A stretch of DNA of 33,884 bases from an uncultured Prevotella sp. (GTDB taxonomy: Bacteria; Bacteroidota; Bacteroidia; Bacteroidales; Bacteroidaceae). Below the pieces are notes generated by a model. It worked only from the letters and a program-made list of their open reading frames with translations. It searched no databases and was not told the origin of the DNA. The translations under genes were made by a program, and so were the position numbers. The first letter of the stretch is position 1; every line of letters begins with the position of its first letter. The stretch is from NCBI GenBank assembly GCA_900316015.1, contig ONBG01000036.1, positions 1 through 33,884 on the forward strand, in the 5' to 3' direction. Below are positions 7,794 to 16,119 of the stretch, one piece after another.

Positions 7794-9587
7794 ATGGCCT
7801 TCAAAAAAACAGTTAGGATTTATCTCACATGGCTTCTTGTCTTCTTATTGGAGAAGCCAGCTTTTATGCTTTATTATCACCTTCCTGTGAGCAAGGTTGG
7901 AGAGGTGATGTGGCATGGTCTTTCCCTTGATCTAGCCATGTCGGGATACCTTACGTCCGTGCCCGCAGTCATTTTACTTGTTTCTGTATGGTGGAGACCC
8001 AAGGCTTTATCGTATTTGATGAAAGGCTTCATGATGGTTGCCTCGTTTTTGGTTGCTTTCACTTTCATGTTGAATCTTGTCTTATATGGTTATTGGAATT
8101 TCCCTTTGGATTCCACGCCCATCTATTATTTCTTGACATCTCCTAAGGATGCTTTTGCCAGTGCCAACTTGTTCCAGGAACTGTTGGGCGTGATCGCCAC
8201 GTTTGTCTTGGCATATGGAATCTATTGGCTGGTCCGATGGAAGGCTTCTTTCCAGGTAGAGTCTCGTCCCATTCGGCAAACTTTCCTCATGATGGTTACG
8301 TTAGGAATGTTGTTCTTGTCGATCAGGGGGGGCGTAACTGTGTCATCTACCAATACGGGAAAAGCCTATTTCAGTCATGTCATGGAACTCAACCACGCAG
8401 CGGTGAATCCTACTTTCAGCCTGTTTGAGTCCTTTGCCCATCAAGTTGATTTTGGACGGCAATATAGGTTCATGACCGATGATCAGGCAGATAAGTACTT
8501 CAAGCAGATGGTCTGCACGGAGAGTGATGAGGCTCGTATCCTATTGCGTACGGATCGTCCTGATGATATCCTACTGATCATTTGGGAAGGATTCCCCAAA
8601 GACTTGATGACAGCATTAGGAGGGAAACGGAATGTGGCTGTTGAGATGGATAGCTTAGCCCATCATGCGATACTCTTTAGACAGTTCTATGCCAATAGCT
8701 TCCGTACAGACAGAGGACTGGTATCCGTTTTGAGTGGATACCCAGCCCAGCCAACAACGAGTTTGATGAAATTCCCCAAGAAGACGGAAAGCCTTCCTTC
8801 CATAGCCCAGTCACTTAAACGGTATGGCTATCATACCAGTTATTACTATGGTGGAGACGCTGATTTTGCCAACATGCGTTCCTTCTTGGTCTCACAAGGT
8901 TTCTTGAACATTGTGTCAGATGTGGATTTCCCTATTAGCGAGAAGTTGAGCAAATGGGGCGTGCCCGACCATTTGGTGGCACAACGACTGATGTATGACG
9001 TGAAAAGGGAAGGTAAGGGGAGGCATTTCCGGGTCTTTCAAACTTCCAGCAGTCATGAGCCCTGGGATGTACCTTATCATCGCTTGAAGGACAAACGCTT
9101 GAATTCCTTTGCCTATACTGATCATACTATAGGTCAACTGATCCGTGACTATCAGAAGTTGCCACAGTGGAAGAATACCTTGGTCATCATCTTAGCAGAT
9201 CATGTGGGCTCTTATTTGGAGCATTTGGATAATGAAATCCCGCAGCGTTATCAGATTCCACTGATCTGGGCGGGCGGCGCAATCACTCAACCTATGCGTG
9301 TTGATACTCTCGGAGGGCAAATTGATCTTGCTGCAACCCTGTTGGGACAAATGAATATCCCTCATCATGACTTTACCTTCAGCAAGGACATGATGTCGAA
9401 GAAGACGCCCAAGTTCGGGTATTTTACCTTTCCAGATCTATGGGGAATGGCGACAAAAGATGCGACCATTATCTATGATAACAAATCTAAAAAAGTGATT
9501 TACAAGAAAGGAAGCCATCCTGAGAGATATATAGATCAGGGAAAGGCATTCCTGCAGAAGTTATATGATGATATACAAAAACGTTAA
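7794..9587 (+). CDS. LtaS/MdoB-like membrane sulfatase-family phosphotransferase
   Basis: 597 aa. About five membrane helices occupy residues 1-200, followed by an extracytoplasmic alkaline-phosphatase-fold domain of the kind found in lipoteichoic acid synthase and phosphoglycerol transferases. Likely metal and catalytic residues are E265 (IIWEGF), T305 (FRTDRG, position of the LtaS nucleophile) and D469-H470 (LADHVG). By family it would move a phosphoglycerol or phosphoethanolamine headgroup onto a glycan or lipid at the outer face of the inner membrane. The substrate in a Gram-negative cell is unknown. The frame extends up to a TTG at 7758, but that lies in the promoter and ATG 7794 starts directly before the first helix. 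It lies 12 bp before a PAP2 phosphatase gene and probably shares its mRNA. Confidence 0.85.
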   Translation: MAFKKTVRIYLTWLLVFLLEKPAFMLYYHLPVSKVGEVMWHGLSLDLAMSGYLTSVPAVILLVSVWWRPKALSYLMKGFMMVASFLVAFTFMLNLVLYGYWNFPLDSTPIYYFLTSPKDAFASANLFQELLGVIATFVLAYGIYWLVRWKASFQVESRPIRQTFLMMVTLGMLFLSIRGGVTVSSTNTGKAYFSHVMELNHAAVNPTFSLFESFAHQVDFGRQYRFMTDDQADKYFKQMVCTESDEARILLRTDRPDDILLIIWEGFPKDLMTALGGKRNVAVEMDSLAHHAILFRQFYANSFRTDRGLVSVLSGYPAQPTTSLMKFPKKTESLPSIAQSLKRYGYHTSYYYGGDADFANMRSFLVSQGFLNIVSDVDFPISEKLSKWGVPDHLVAQRLMYDVKREGKGRHFRVFQTSSSHEPWDVPYHRLKDKRLNSFAYTDHTIGQLIRDYQKLPQWKNTLVIILADHVGSYLEHLDNEIPQRYQIPLIWAGGAITQPMRVDTLGGQIDLAATLLGQMNIPHHDFTFSKDMMSKKTPKFGYFTFPDLWGMATKDATIIYDNKSKKVIYKKGSHPERYIDQGKAFLQKLYDDIQKR

Positions 9588-9599
9588 TGACTACTTTAT

Positions 9600-10292
9600 A
9601 TGTTAGACCAACTCTTATCTCTTTTACCGACACTTATCACCTGGGACACAGACCTGTTTCTGTGCCTCAACCGCCATCATTGTCAGTTTATGGATAATTT
9701 CATGGAACTGTATAGTGACAAGTGGATTTGGATACCGTTCTATATCAGTTTCTGGTGGGTGATGTTTAAGAATTATTCTTGGAAAATAACCCTGACCTGC
9801 TTGATTGTGATCACTATCTTAGTTACCATTTCCGATCAAACCACTTCAACTCTGTTGAAGCCGATGGTAGAGCGGATGCGTCCTAGCAATCCAGATAACC
9901 CTTTGTCACAGATGACTCATATTGTAGATGGATACAGGGGAGGGCGCTTTGGGTTCCCGTCTTCCCATTCAGCCAATGCCTGGAGCTTGACCTTTTTTGC
10001 CATTTATCTGGTAAGGCGCCAGGTCTTAGCTTATATGTTGATTGTATGGTCGCTGCTGATGTGCTATTCCCGAATATATTTGGGTGTCCATTATCCTGGG
10101 GATGTGTTCGTAGGGATGCTGATCGGGCTGATCAATGCATCTATTGTCTATTATATCTTCCAACGCCTTCGTGGAGAGTATACGCATGTCTTCAAGCCTG
10201 TTGCCGGTAAGATGAAGTATGCCTGGGTTCCTGTTGCCATGGGGACACTCATGTTGACAGGCATTTCAGTCAGTGCTTTCTTTATGATTTAG
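9600..10292 (+). CDS. PAP2-superfamily membrane phosphatase
   Basis: 230 aa with about six hydrophobic helices. The three phosphatase motifs are present in order: K-x6-RP as KPMVERMRP, a PSSHS version of the second motif in FGFPSSHSAN, and SR-x5-H-x3-D as SRIYLGVHYPGD. Family members dephosphorylate lipid phosphates such as undecaprenyl diphosphate, phosphatidylglycerol phosphate or diacylglycerol phosphate. Its coupling to the sulfatase-family transferase suggests that it recycles the lipid product left after headgroup transfer, or modifies the same envelope lipid; that is an inference. It converges on tcdA with only 24 bp between stops and no obvious terminator. Confidence 0.88.
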   Translation: MLDQLLSLLPTLITWDTDLFLCLNRHHCQFMDNFMELYSDKWIWIPFYISFWWVMFKNYSWKITLTCLIVITILVTISDQTTSTLLKPMVERMRPSNPDNPLSQMTHIVDGYRGGRFGFPSSHSANAWSLTFFAIYLVRRQVLAYMLIVWSLLMCYSRIYLGVHYPGDVFVGMLIGLINASIVYYIFQRLRGEYTHVFKPVAGKMKYAWVPVAMGTLMLTGISVSAFFMI

Positions 10293-10316
10293 ACATTTAA
10301 CGGGGCGATAAAAAGC

Positions 10317-11234
10317 TTAAAAGGGAAGGGGTTTTACCACTTTGTCCTCGATGTCCTCGCCTGCTTTTTTTCTCAGCATGAGTTCCTTGTATTTCTCCAT
10401 GTGCTTAGTTGCCTTCTCCTCTGCTGCTATCGCGTAGGCATTGTTGGGTGCCTCTTCTGGAGAAATACGCATGGTATGGGCTTTTTGGATCAGGTCCTTG
10501 ACGACTTCCCCTCCCACAATCAGTCCAGCGGCGGCAGGGACGAAAGCATTGCTGGCAGGAATATCCCGCCGCTCCGTACATTTCCGCATGTCCTTGTTCG
10601 GGCAAATGCAATGGAACCGGCAACTAATGGTGTCGTCGTCAATTTGCTTCAAGGGTTCTTCCTCGCTGTAAACGACCTTTAGCTTGGGAATCCCTAATTT
10701 GCGAAGTTTCTTGCGAACGACCTTTGCCAAGGGATCCATTTTCGTTTGGTTGATGTCTGCGACTCGAAAGGCGGTAGGGTCTATCTTGTTTGCAGCCCCC
10801 ATACAGGAAATGATGGGAATATGCATTTGATAGCAACGCTTGATCAGTTCTAATTTTGCAGTAACCGTATCCACGCAATCTACGACATAATCGAAGGCAG
10901 TGAGATCAATGTCATCTGCATTCTGCGGCATATAGAACATTTGGTATTTATGAACGATGCAACGCCTGTTGATGTCATGTACGCGTTCTTCGGCGACATC
11001 AACCTTATGCTTGCCTACCGTAGATAACAGAGCGTAGATCTGTCGGTTGACATTCGTCAGGCAAATCCGATCGTCATCAAACAAGTCTAACTCACCGACA
11101 CCGCTCCGTGCCAGTACTTCCACAACATATCCCCCGACGCCCCCGACGCCAAACACAGCAACGCGCGAGCCATTGAGCGTGTCAATGGCTGGCTTGCCAA
11201 AAAGTAATTGAGTCCTTGAAAACTGATTCTGCAT
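10317..11234 (-). CDS. tcdA: tRNA threonylcarbamoyladenosine dehydratase (ThiF/E1-like)
   Basis: 305 aa. TcdA (CsdL) uses ATP to cyclise t6A37 of tRNAs to ct6A. The Rossmann nucleotide-binding motif GVGGVGG sits at residues 29-35, followed by the E1-like DDDRICLTNVNRQ segment and the DYVVDCVDTV region. The C-terminal part holds SCRFHCICPN and the NAFVPAAAGL stretch typical of this family. The frame extends upstream to 11282, but ATG 11234 was chosen: a consensus -7 box lies at 11244-11251, between the two starts, and MQNQFSRTQLLFG is the usual N-terminus. The message would have only a few nucleotides of leader. Confidence 0.9.
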   Translation of the reverse strand: MQNQFSRTQLLFGKPAIDTLNGSRVAVFGVGGVGGYVVEVLARSGVGELDLFDDDRICLTNVNRQIYALLSTVGKHKVDVAEERVHDINRRCIVHKYQMFYMPQNADDIDLTAFDYVVDCVDTVTAKLELIKRCYQMHIPIISCMGAANKIDPTAFRVADINQTKMDPLAKVVRKKLRKLGIPKLKVVYSEEEPLKQIDDDTISCRFHCICPNKDMRKCTERRDIPASNAFVPAAAGLIVGGEVVKDLIQKAHTMRISPEEAPNNAYAIAAEEKATKHMEKYKELMLRKKAGEDIEDKVVKPLPF

Positions 11235-11243
11235 AACCGGTTG

Positions 11244-11251
11244 CAAAGTTA
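11244..11251 (-). promoter_or_regulatory. -7 box of tcdA
   Basis: On the minus strand this reads TAACTTTG, a perfect TAnnTTTG. Nine bases separate it from ATG 11234, so the leader is at most about 5 nt. It decides the start codon of tcdA. Confidence 0.65.
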
Positions 11252-11291
11252 CAAAATATAGCTGAGAAACCGCGTCATGCACTTCGATAAA

Positions 11292-11579
11292 TTACTTTTT
11301 CTTAATTTCCTGCCCATCAATTTCTATGAGCCCGTTGTCGCTGGCCTTTCCCAAGAGAAAGAGCGCGTCTTTCCTTGAAGAGTTATATTCGGTCCTGAGA
11401 CGTTTCAGAAATTCTATTCTTGTAAGAGCCTGTCCCTCTTTTCCCTCGAAGATCCTGTCTATGCTCTTCTTGAGATCATCTGGATTGTAATGGATATGCT
11501 TCTTGTGCAGGTAGTTGAAGATGACAAGGGCAAAGACTACTACTAAGATGATAATTGTCACAATGGTCGTATTACTCAT
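11292..11579 (-). CDS. Small single-pass membrane protein of unknown function
   Basis: 95 aa. An N-terminal hydrophobic helix (about residues 5-24, rich in I and V) is followed by a charged cytoplasmic domain with predicted helices (DDLKKSIDRIFEGKEG, then RIEFLKRLRTEY). I do not recognise a named family. It precedes tcdA in the same direction with 57 bp between, but tcdA has its own promoter. The ATG lies about 46 nt after a -7 box at 11626-11633. Nothing unusual in composition. Confidence 0.75.
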   Translation of the reverse strand: MSNTTIVTIIILVVVFALVIFNYLHKKHIHYNPDDLKKSIDRIFEGKEGQALTRIEFLKRLRTEYNSSRKDALFLLGKASDNGLIEIDGQEIKKK

Positions 11580-11625
11580 GGTTGTTTTCTTTTTGAGGTT
11601 ATTAAACTATGAATTAACTCTGTTG

Positions 11626-11633
11626 CAAAAATA
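11626..11633 (-). promoter_or_regulatory. -7 box of the 95-aa membrane protein gene
   Basis: On the minus strand this reads TATTTTTG, matching TAnnTTTG, and sits 46 nt upstream of ATG 11579. It shares a 196-bp divergent region with the transporter promoter. Confidence 0.5.
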
Positions 11634-11729
11634 AATAAAATATAAATAGGTCGTATGGATTTGAAGTAGAAATTAATGCCAATGGAATAAAAAAAATACT
11701 AAAACATACTTATTCCCATTTATTTTATG

Positions 11730-11737
11730 TATATTTG
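11730..11737 (+). promoter_or_regulatory. -7 box of the SLC13-type transporter gene
   Basis: TATATTTG matches TAnnTTTG and lies 38 nt upstream of ATG 11776. Confidence 0.55.
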
Positions 11738-11775
11738 CCCATGTGATTCTTATTATAAACTAAAGGTATTTTATC

Positions 11776-13329
11776 ATGAACGACATCAAAGATCATCTCC
11801 TTCATGATTCGGAAGAGGTCGCACAAGATTCCTCTTTTGATCGGAAGCGAAGGATTATAGGTGCCATCTGTGGACCTATCTGTGCTTTACTCGTTTGGCT
11901 TACTCCCATAGCCAGTCTCTCTCCTGAAGCGCACAAGTTGCTTGCTATCATGGTTCTGGTTGCTCTCTGGTGGATCACGGAGCCCATTCCAATTCCTGTT
12001 ACCTCGCTTTTGGGACCTACTTTGTGTGTAGTCTGTGGCGTGACGAAGATGAAAGAAGCCTTTGCTGCCTTTGCCAATCCGATGATTTTCCTTTTTATGG
12101 GTGGGTTCATCATTGCCAAGGCGATGATGGTAAATGGATTGGACAAGCGAATCGCTTATGGCATTATCTCCATGAAATGGGTAGGGGATAGTCCGAAGAG
12201 AATCTTCTTGGCAATTGGATTGGCTTGCATGCTGTGCTCGGGATGGATCAGCAACACGGCTACAGCTGCCATGATGTTCCCTATTGCCTTAGGGTTGTTG
12301 GAGGCGATTCGGGAGATGATGGCTGCCAATGGAAAGGTGGTGAATCTGAAAACCTACAAATATGCTACGGGATTGATGTTAATGACCGCCTACGCATGCT
12401 CTATCGGCGGTGTGTTGACGCCGATCGGTACTCCTCCAAATATTATCATGCTCGGTTTCCTCAATGAGATGTGCAATATCCATGTCTCTTTCTTCCAATG
12501 GATGGTGTGGGGATTTGTTGCGATGATGGCCTATTTTATCATTGCTTTCTTCGTTTTGGGAAAGATGTTCCCATCAGACGTGGAACATATAGAGGGTGCC
12601 CAGGACTTTATCGGAAAGAAAGTAAGCGAATTAGGAAGATGGACCCGGGCGCAGAAGAATACGCTGGTTGCCTTTCTCGTTGCAGTAGCCTTATGGGTAA
12701 CTCCAGGGGTTCTCAGTATTGTCTTAGGCACGGAAAGCGAAACACTGAATGCTTACAACAAGCTCTTCCCAGAAGCTGTTGCTGCCATGGTGGGGGCCTT
12801 GCTGTTGTTTTTCCTGCCTGTTGATCTGAAGCATCACAAGATGACGCTTGATTGGAAAGATGCCGTAGCAGGCGTAGAATGGGGTACGTTGCTGCTGTTT
12901 GGCGGAGGGTTGGCTATGGGTGGAATGATGTATTCCACGGGTCTTTCTGGATGGATTGGCGACCAAATCATTTCCTTGTTAGGAGGAGAGCCTTCTCAGC
13001 TTCTACTCGTTTCTGTCTTCTGCGTGATGTCATTGTTGCTCTCGGAACTGACTTCCCATACCGCGGCGACTAACATGATTGGTCCGTTGGCTATCGGTGC
13101 TGCACTCTCAGCAGGATTTAGTCCTATTCCTGTGGCAGTAGGCGTGGCACTCTCTGCTTCCCTCGGCTTTATGTTACCGGTTTCAACACCTCCTAATGCC
13201 ATTGTCTATGCCAGTGGATATATTCCCATTACGAAGATGATCAAGACGGGTGTCTATATCGACTTTATTGGTATTGCCATTGTGACAATACCAATAGTCT
13301 TGTACCTCGTCAATTGGATCGTTGGTTAA
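11776..13329 (+). CDS. DASS/SLC13-family carboxylate transporter
   Basis: 517 aa with about 12 hydrophobic segments after a charged cytosolic N-terminus of about 27 residues. Two family motifs are clear: SNTATAAMM followed by TPIGTPPN in the first half, and SHTAATNMIGPLA with MLPVSTPPNA in the second half. These are the SNT/SHT substrate- and sodium-binding motifs of divalent-anion:Na+ symporters. Likely substrates are succinate, fumarate, malate or citrate, which would fit the nearby acn-gltA operon, but sequence alone does not settle this. The stop overlaps the convergent lactonase stop in a shared TTAA, leaving no space for a terminator between the two genes. Confidence 0.9.
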   Translation: MNDIKDHLLHDSEEVAQDSSFDRKRRIIGAICGPICALLVWLTPIASLSPEAHKLLAIMVLVALWWITEPIPIPVTSLLGPTLCVVCGVTKMKEAFAAFANPMIFLFMGGFIIAKAMMVNGLDKRIAYGIISMKWVGDSPKRIFLAIGLACMLCSGWISNTATAAMMFPIALGLLEAIREMMAANGKVVNLKTYKYATGLMLMTAYACSIGGVLTPIGTPPNIIMLGFLNEMCNIHVSFFQWMVWGFVAMMAYFIIAFFVLGKMFPSDVEHIEGAQDFIGKKVSELGRWTRAQKNTLVAFLVAVALWVTPGVLSIVLGTESETLNAYNKLFPEAVAAMVGALLLFFLPVDLKHHKMTLDWKDAVAGVEWGTLLLFGGGLAMGGMMYSTGLSGWIGDQIISLLGGEPSQLLLVSVFCVMSLLLSELTSHTAATNMIGPLAIGAALSAGFSPIPVAVGVALSASLGFMLPVSTPPNAIVYASGYIPITKMIKTGVYIDFIGIAIVTIPIVLYLVNWIVG

Positions 13330-14420
13330 TAGAACTGGATGCAGACTGCTTTATCGACATCTATGTTCTGATGGGTGTCGGTAAGCAGTCCTGTCTTAGG
13401 GTCAATTCTATAGACCTGGATCGTGTTACTGTCTCGGCAGGCACAAAGCAGGAACTTTCCATTAGGGGTAATATTGAAATGGCGAGGGTGAATGCCTGTT
13501 AACTGATATCCGACTTTTTTGAGCAATCCCGTTTGCGGGTTGACCTTGAAGATGGAAATACCGTCTGCTTTCAGTCGATTACTGGCATATAGGAATCTAC
13601 CGTCCTTAGAAAGATGGATGTCAGCACCACCTTCTCCTCCTACAGAATCAGACTGAATATCTTGGATACGTTTCATTTCTCCTACCCCATTCTTCAATAC
13701 AGACACGGCTCCCGATATTTCGCTCATCACATAAACAAATCTCTTGTCTTTGCTCCAAATAAAATGGCGGCATCCAGAGTTCCTCCTCAGTTGTCCGGCA
13801 ACACCATCGGCCATGAGCGTGTTCTTGTCGCGAAACTTATAACGGAGTAGTTGGTTCGCACTGAAGTTGGTCGCCAATACGTATTTCCCGTCAGGAGAGA
13901 ACCGAGTGCAATGGACATGAGGAGTACTTTGTTGCTGCTTGTCAGAAGGAGCTGTCGAACCTAAAAAAAGCTGACTGAGAGGGCGAATGGATCCATTCGT
14001 ATTGAGACGGAAGACACTCATGGATCCACCTGTGTAGTTGGCTGTCAACAACAAGTTCCCATTTGTCTCAATATAGCATGGGTCTTCTCCATACGTCAGT
14101 TGGGAGTTGATTAACTTCATCTTCCCAGTTTTGCTGTTGAACGCAATGGCATTAACGGATGCTTCGGATTTATCGCTGTTTTCGGAGACTGAGTAGATGT
14201 GCCTCCCGTCTTTGGAAATGGTCAGGAATGAAGGATTCTGGATTTCCAAGACATCCAATGGAGTTGCCTTCCCCGTTTGCTGGTTGAAGTTGAACGAATA
14301 GATGCCTTTACTGGTACCTTTCGTGTACGTTCCTACTACTAATTTGATCTCATTTTGTGCCATCGTGCTCATGCTGATCATGATTGTGACGGCAGTGCAT
14401 AATAAATTGCTCAGTTTCAT
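13326..14420 (-). CDS. Secreted lactonase / seven-bladed propeller protein (YbhE family)
   Basis: 364 aa. It has a signal peptide with a hydrophobic core near residues 5-20 and a likely cut after STMAQ. The rest is a beta-propeller of the 6-phosphogluconolactonase (YbhE) type, with recurring blades such as VVGTYTKGTSKGIYSF, DGRHIYSVSENSD, DGKYVLATNF and DGRFLYASNRLK. Cytosolic members hydrolyse 6-phosphogluconolactone. Export makes another lactone or a binding role more likely here. It is the last gene of the leftward operon hemW - small membrane protein - lactonase, 12 bp after the preceding stop. Confidence 0.85.
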   Translation of the reverse strand: MKLSNLLCTAVTIMISMSTMAQNEIKLVVGTYTKGTSKGIYSFNFNQQTGKATPLDVLEIQNPSFLTISKDGRHIYSVSENSDKSEASVNAIAFNSKTGKMKLINSQLTYGEDPCYIETNGNLLLTANYTGGSMSVFRLNTNGSIRPLSQLFLGSTAPSDKQQQSTPHVHCTRFSPDGKYVLATNFSANQLLRYKFRDKNTLMADGVAGQLRRNSGCRHFIWSKDKRFVYVMSEISGAVSVLKNGVGEMKRIQDIQSDSVGGEGGADIHLSKDGRFLYASNRLKADGISIFKVNPQTGLLKKVGYQLTGIHPRHFNITPNGKFLLCACRDSNTIQVYRIDPKTGLLTDTHQNIDVDKAVCIQFY

Positions 14421-14432
14421 AGAATGAATTGT

Positions 14433-14819
14433 TTATGGTTCATGGTTCAGGCGAAAATGCTCTCTCGCCTTTTGCTTTATTTTCTCTTCAATCTCTTCTG
14501 GATTGCTGTTTTCCGTAGACAGGGATTTTATCCAGACGCATACCACGAATAGCAAAATAGCTACTCCAGCACTTGTCACCCATTTCAGTAGTTCTTTCTG
14601 GATAGGGACCCAGTCCATGAAGAGGATGGCTCCAACGATAGGAATAGCAAAGAGCAACCAGTCGGCTCCCGATGTCATTTTGAGATTGTCTTTTGCCCTT
14701 TTGTATTCTTCGTCATTTTGAAGGATCCTGTCGCGGTTTTCCTTCCAGTATTGTTCGAAATCTTGTTCTGGTTTCATATTTCTTTTGATGGATATATTCT
14801 GTAATATTTTGTTAGACAT
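14433..14819 (-). CDS. Two-helix membrane protein of unknown function
   Basis: 128 aa. A charged N-terminal half (FEQYWKENRDRILQNDEEYKRAK) is followed by two membrane helices (WLLFAIPIVGAILFM, then VTSAGVAILLFVVCVWI) and a charged C-terminal tail. No family recognised. Its ATG overlaps the hemW stop by 8 bp (ATGTCTAA), which favours this start by translational coupling. An in-frame ATG at 14777 (MKPEQDF) is an alternative that would give 114 aa. It lies between hemW and the lactonase in one operon; nothing shows a link to haem. Confidence 0.75.
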   Translation of the reverse strand: MSNKILQNISIKRNMKPEQDFEQYWKENRDRILQNDEEYKRAKDNLKMTSGADWLLFAIPIVGAILFMDWVPIQKELLKWVTSAGVAILLFVVCVWIKSLSTENSNPEEIEEKIKQKAREHFRLNHEP

Positions 14820-15933
14820 GCATTAAGTCACTCATGATGGTATCACTGACATAAATTCCCTTTCTCGTGATGCGGAGGTAACCATCTTTGATTTCTATTA
14901 GACCGCTTTGCACATATGGATGGGCATTTTCTATGAGGTAGGCTTTATCGGCGGGCCTCAAGCTTTTTAAGTCTATTCCCTCACAGGTTCTGAGAGCAGT
15001 AGTCACTAAGTCATCATACTGAGTACGTTCATCCAGTATTTCCTTTTCCATCGGAATCTTATCTTCTGAGATAGAATTGATATACGTAGGAAGGTTAGCG
15101 ATGTTCCATTGTCTGGAAGCTAAGTCGTAGGAATGGGCTGCAGCCCCGATACCGATATAAGGGATGGCATGCCAATAACTGCTATTATGGATAGAGCGGT
15201 AGCCAGGTAATGCAAAGTTACTGATCTCATAGTGTTCATACCCTGCTGTTGTCAATCTGTCGATAAGGGTATCGTACATCTTCAAGCTCAGGTCATCGTC
15301 TATCTCGCGGATTTTTCCTTGTTTCAATAATTGGTCAAGGGGCGTCCCCTCTTCGTACATTAGGCTATAGGCAGAAATATGTTCCACTTTGAGAGAGAGA
15401 GCTTGGTCGATATCCTTTTCCCATTCATCTTCAGTCTCGCCGGGGAAGCCAAACATCAGGTCGATGCTGATATTCTTGATCCCATTCTCCCTTAAGGCTT
15501 TGACCGCATTCTTAGCTTGCCTTGCATGATGCCGGCGATGGAGAAATGCTAATCGAGAATCCGAGAAGGTTTGGACCCCCATGCTGATCCTGTTGACAGG
15601 TGTTAGGGCAATCTGGCTGGCATACGCCTCTGTTACATCATCAGGGTTGCATTCCATGGTGACTTCTTTCAGGTTGAGACGGTTCCCATACACCTTATTT
15701 ATATATAGAAAAATTCTTCTAAGCTGATGTCCCGAAAGAAGGGAAGGCGTTCCCCCTCCTAAGTAAATGGTTTCAATGGACTCAGTAGGAGGGAGGTAGT
15801 CTTTTCTCAATTCCAATTCATGGCAAAGCGTATCCACGTATTCGTCACGTAGATCCTCCCTTGTGGTTGAATAGAAACCACAATAGATACACCTGCTTTT
15901 GCAGAATGGAATATGAATGTATATGCCTGCCAT
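14812..15933 (-). CDS. hemW: HemW-type radical SAM haem chaperone
   Basis: 373 aa. The radical SAM motif CxxxCxxC is at C11, C15 and C18 (CKSRCIYC), directly after the family N-terminus MAGIYIHIPF. Other conserved stretches are LGGGTPSLL, ECNPDDVT and MGVQTF. Many such genes are labelled oxygen-independent coproporphyrinogen oxidase, but HemN has a longer N-terminal region. The short N-terminus places this in the HemW group, which inserts haem into respiratory enzymes. It heads the leftward operon; its ATG lies 39 nt after a -7 box at 15973-15980. Confidence 0.92.
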   Translation of the reverse strand: MAGIYIHIPFCKSRCIYCGFYSTTREDLRDEYVDTLCHELELRKDYLPPTESIETIYLGGGTPSLLSGHQLRRIFLYINKVYGNRLNLKEVTMECNPDDVTEAYASQIALTPVNRISMGVQTFSDSRLAFLHRRHHARQAKNAVKALRENGIKNISIDLMFGFPGETEDEWEKDIDQALSLKVEHISAYSLMYEEGTPLDQLLKQGKIREIDDDLSLKMYDTLIDRLTTAGYEHYEISNFALPGYRSIHNSSYWHAIPYIGIGAAAHSYDLASRQWNIANLPTYINSISEDKIPMEKEILDERTQYDDLVTTALRTCEGIDLKSLRPADKAYLIENAHPYVQSGLIEIKDGYLRITRKGIYVSDTIMSDLMHV

Positions 15934-15972
15934 TGTTAAAGGTGAGAAGACGACTCATGATGTTTCCGCTTA

Positions 15973-15980
15973 CAAAATTA
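15973..15980 (-). promoter_or_regulatory. -7 box of the hemW operon
   Basis: On the minus strand this reads TAATTTTG, matching TAnnTTTG, 39 nt upstream of ATG 15933. Confidence 0.55.
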
Positions 15981-16041
15981 CTAATATCTATTAAAAGATT
16001 GATGGTTTTTCGCAAATTCTTTTGGCTATTTGTCTAAAAAT

Positions 16042-16076
16042 GTCTAACTTAGACGGCGATAAATGGGCGAAAGCCC
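16042..16076 (+). promoter_or_regulatory. Palindrome and tetraloop hairpin upstream of the EF-G2 gene
   Basis: GTCTAA (16042-16047), one spacer base, then TTAGAC (16049-16054) form a perfect inverted repeat. Eleven bases on, GGGC-GAAA-GCCC (16065-16076) is a hairpin with a GNRA tetraloop. There is no exact TAnnTTTG in the region; the nearest is TTCTTTTG at 16017-16024. A weak -7 with a palindrome just downstream fits an externally regulated promoter, but the control protein is unknown. Confidence 0.45.
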
Positions 16077-16119
16077 TCAACCATGGACAAAATATTACTA
16101 ACACTTTAAATCTTTTGAT

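Noticed and set aside
15580-15933. HemN (oxygen-independent coproporphyrinogen oxidase) for the radical SAM gene
   Set aside because: The N-terminus starts only ten residues before the first cluster cysteine, as in HemW; HemN has a longer N-terminal region.
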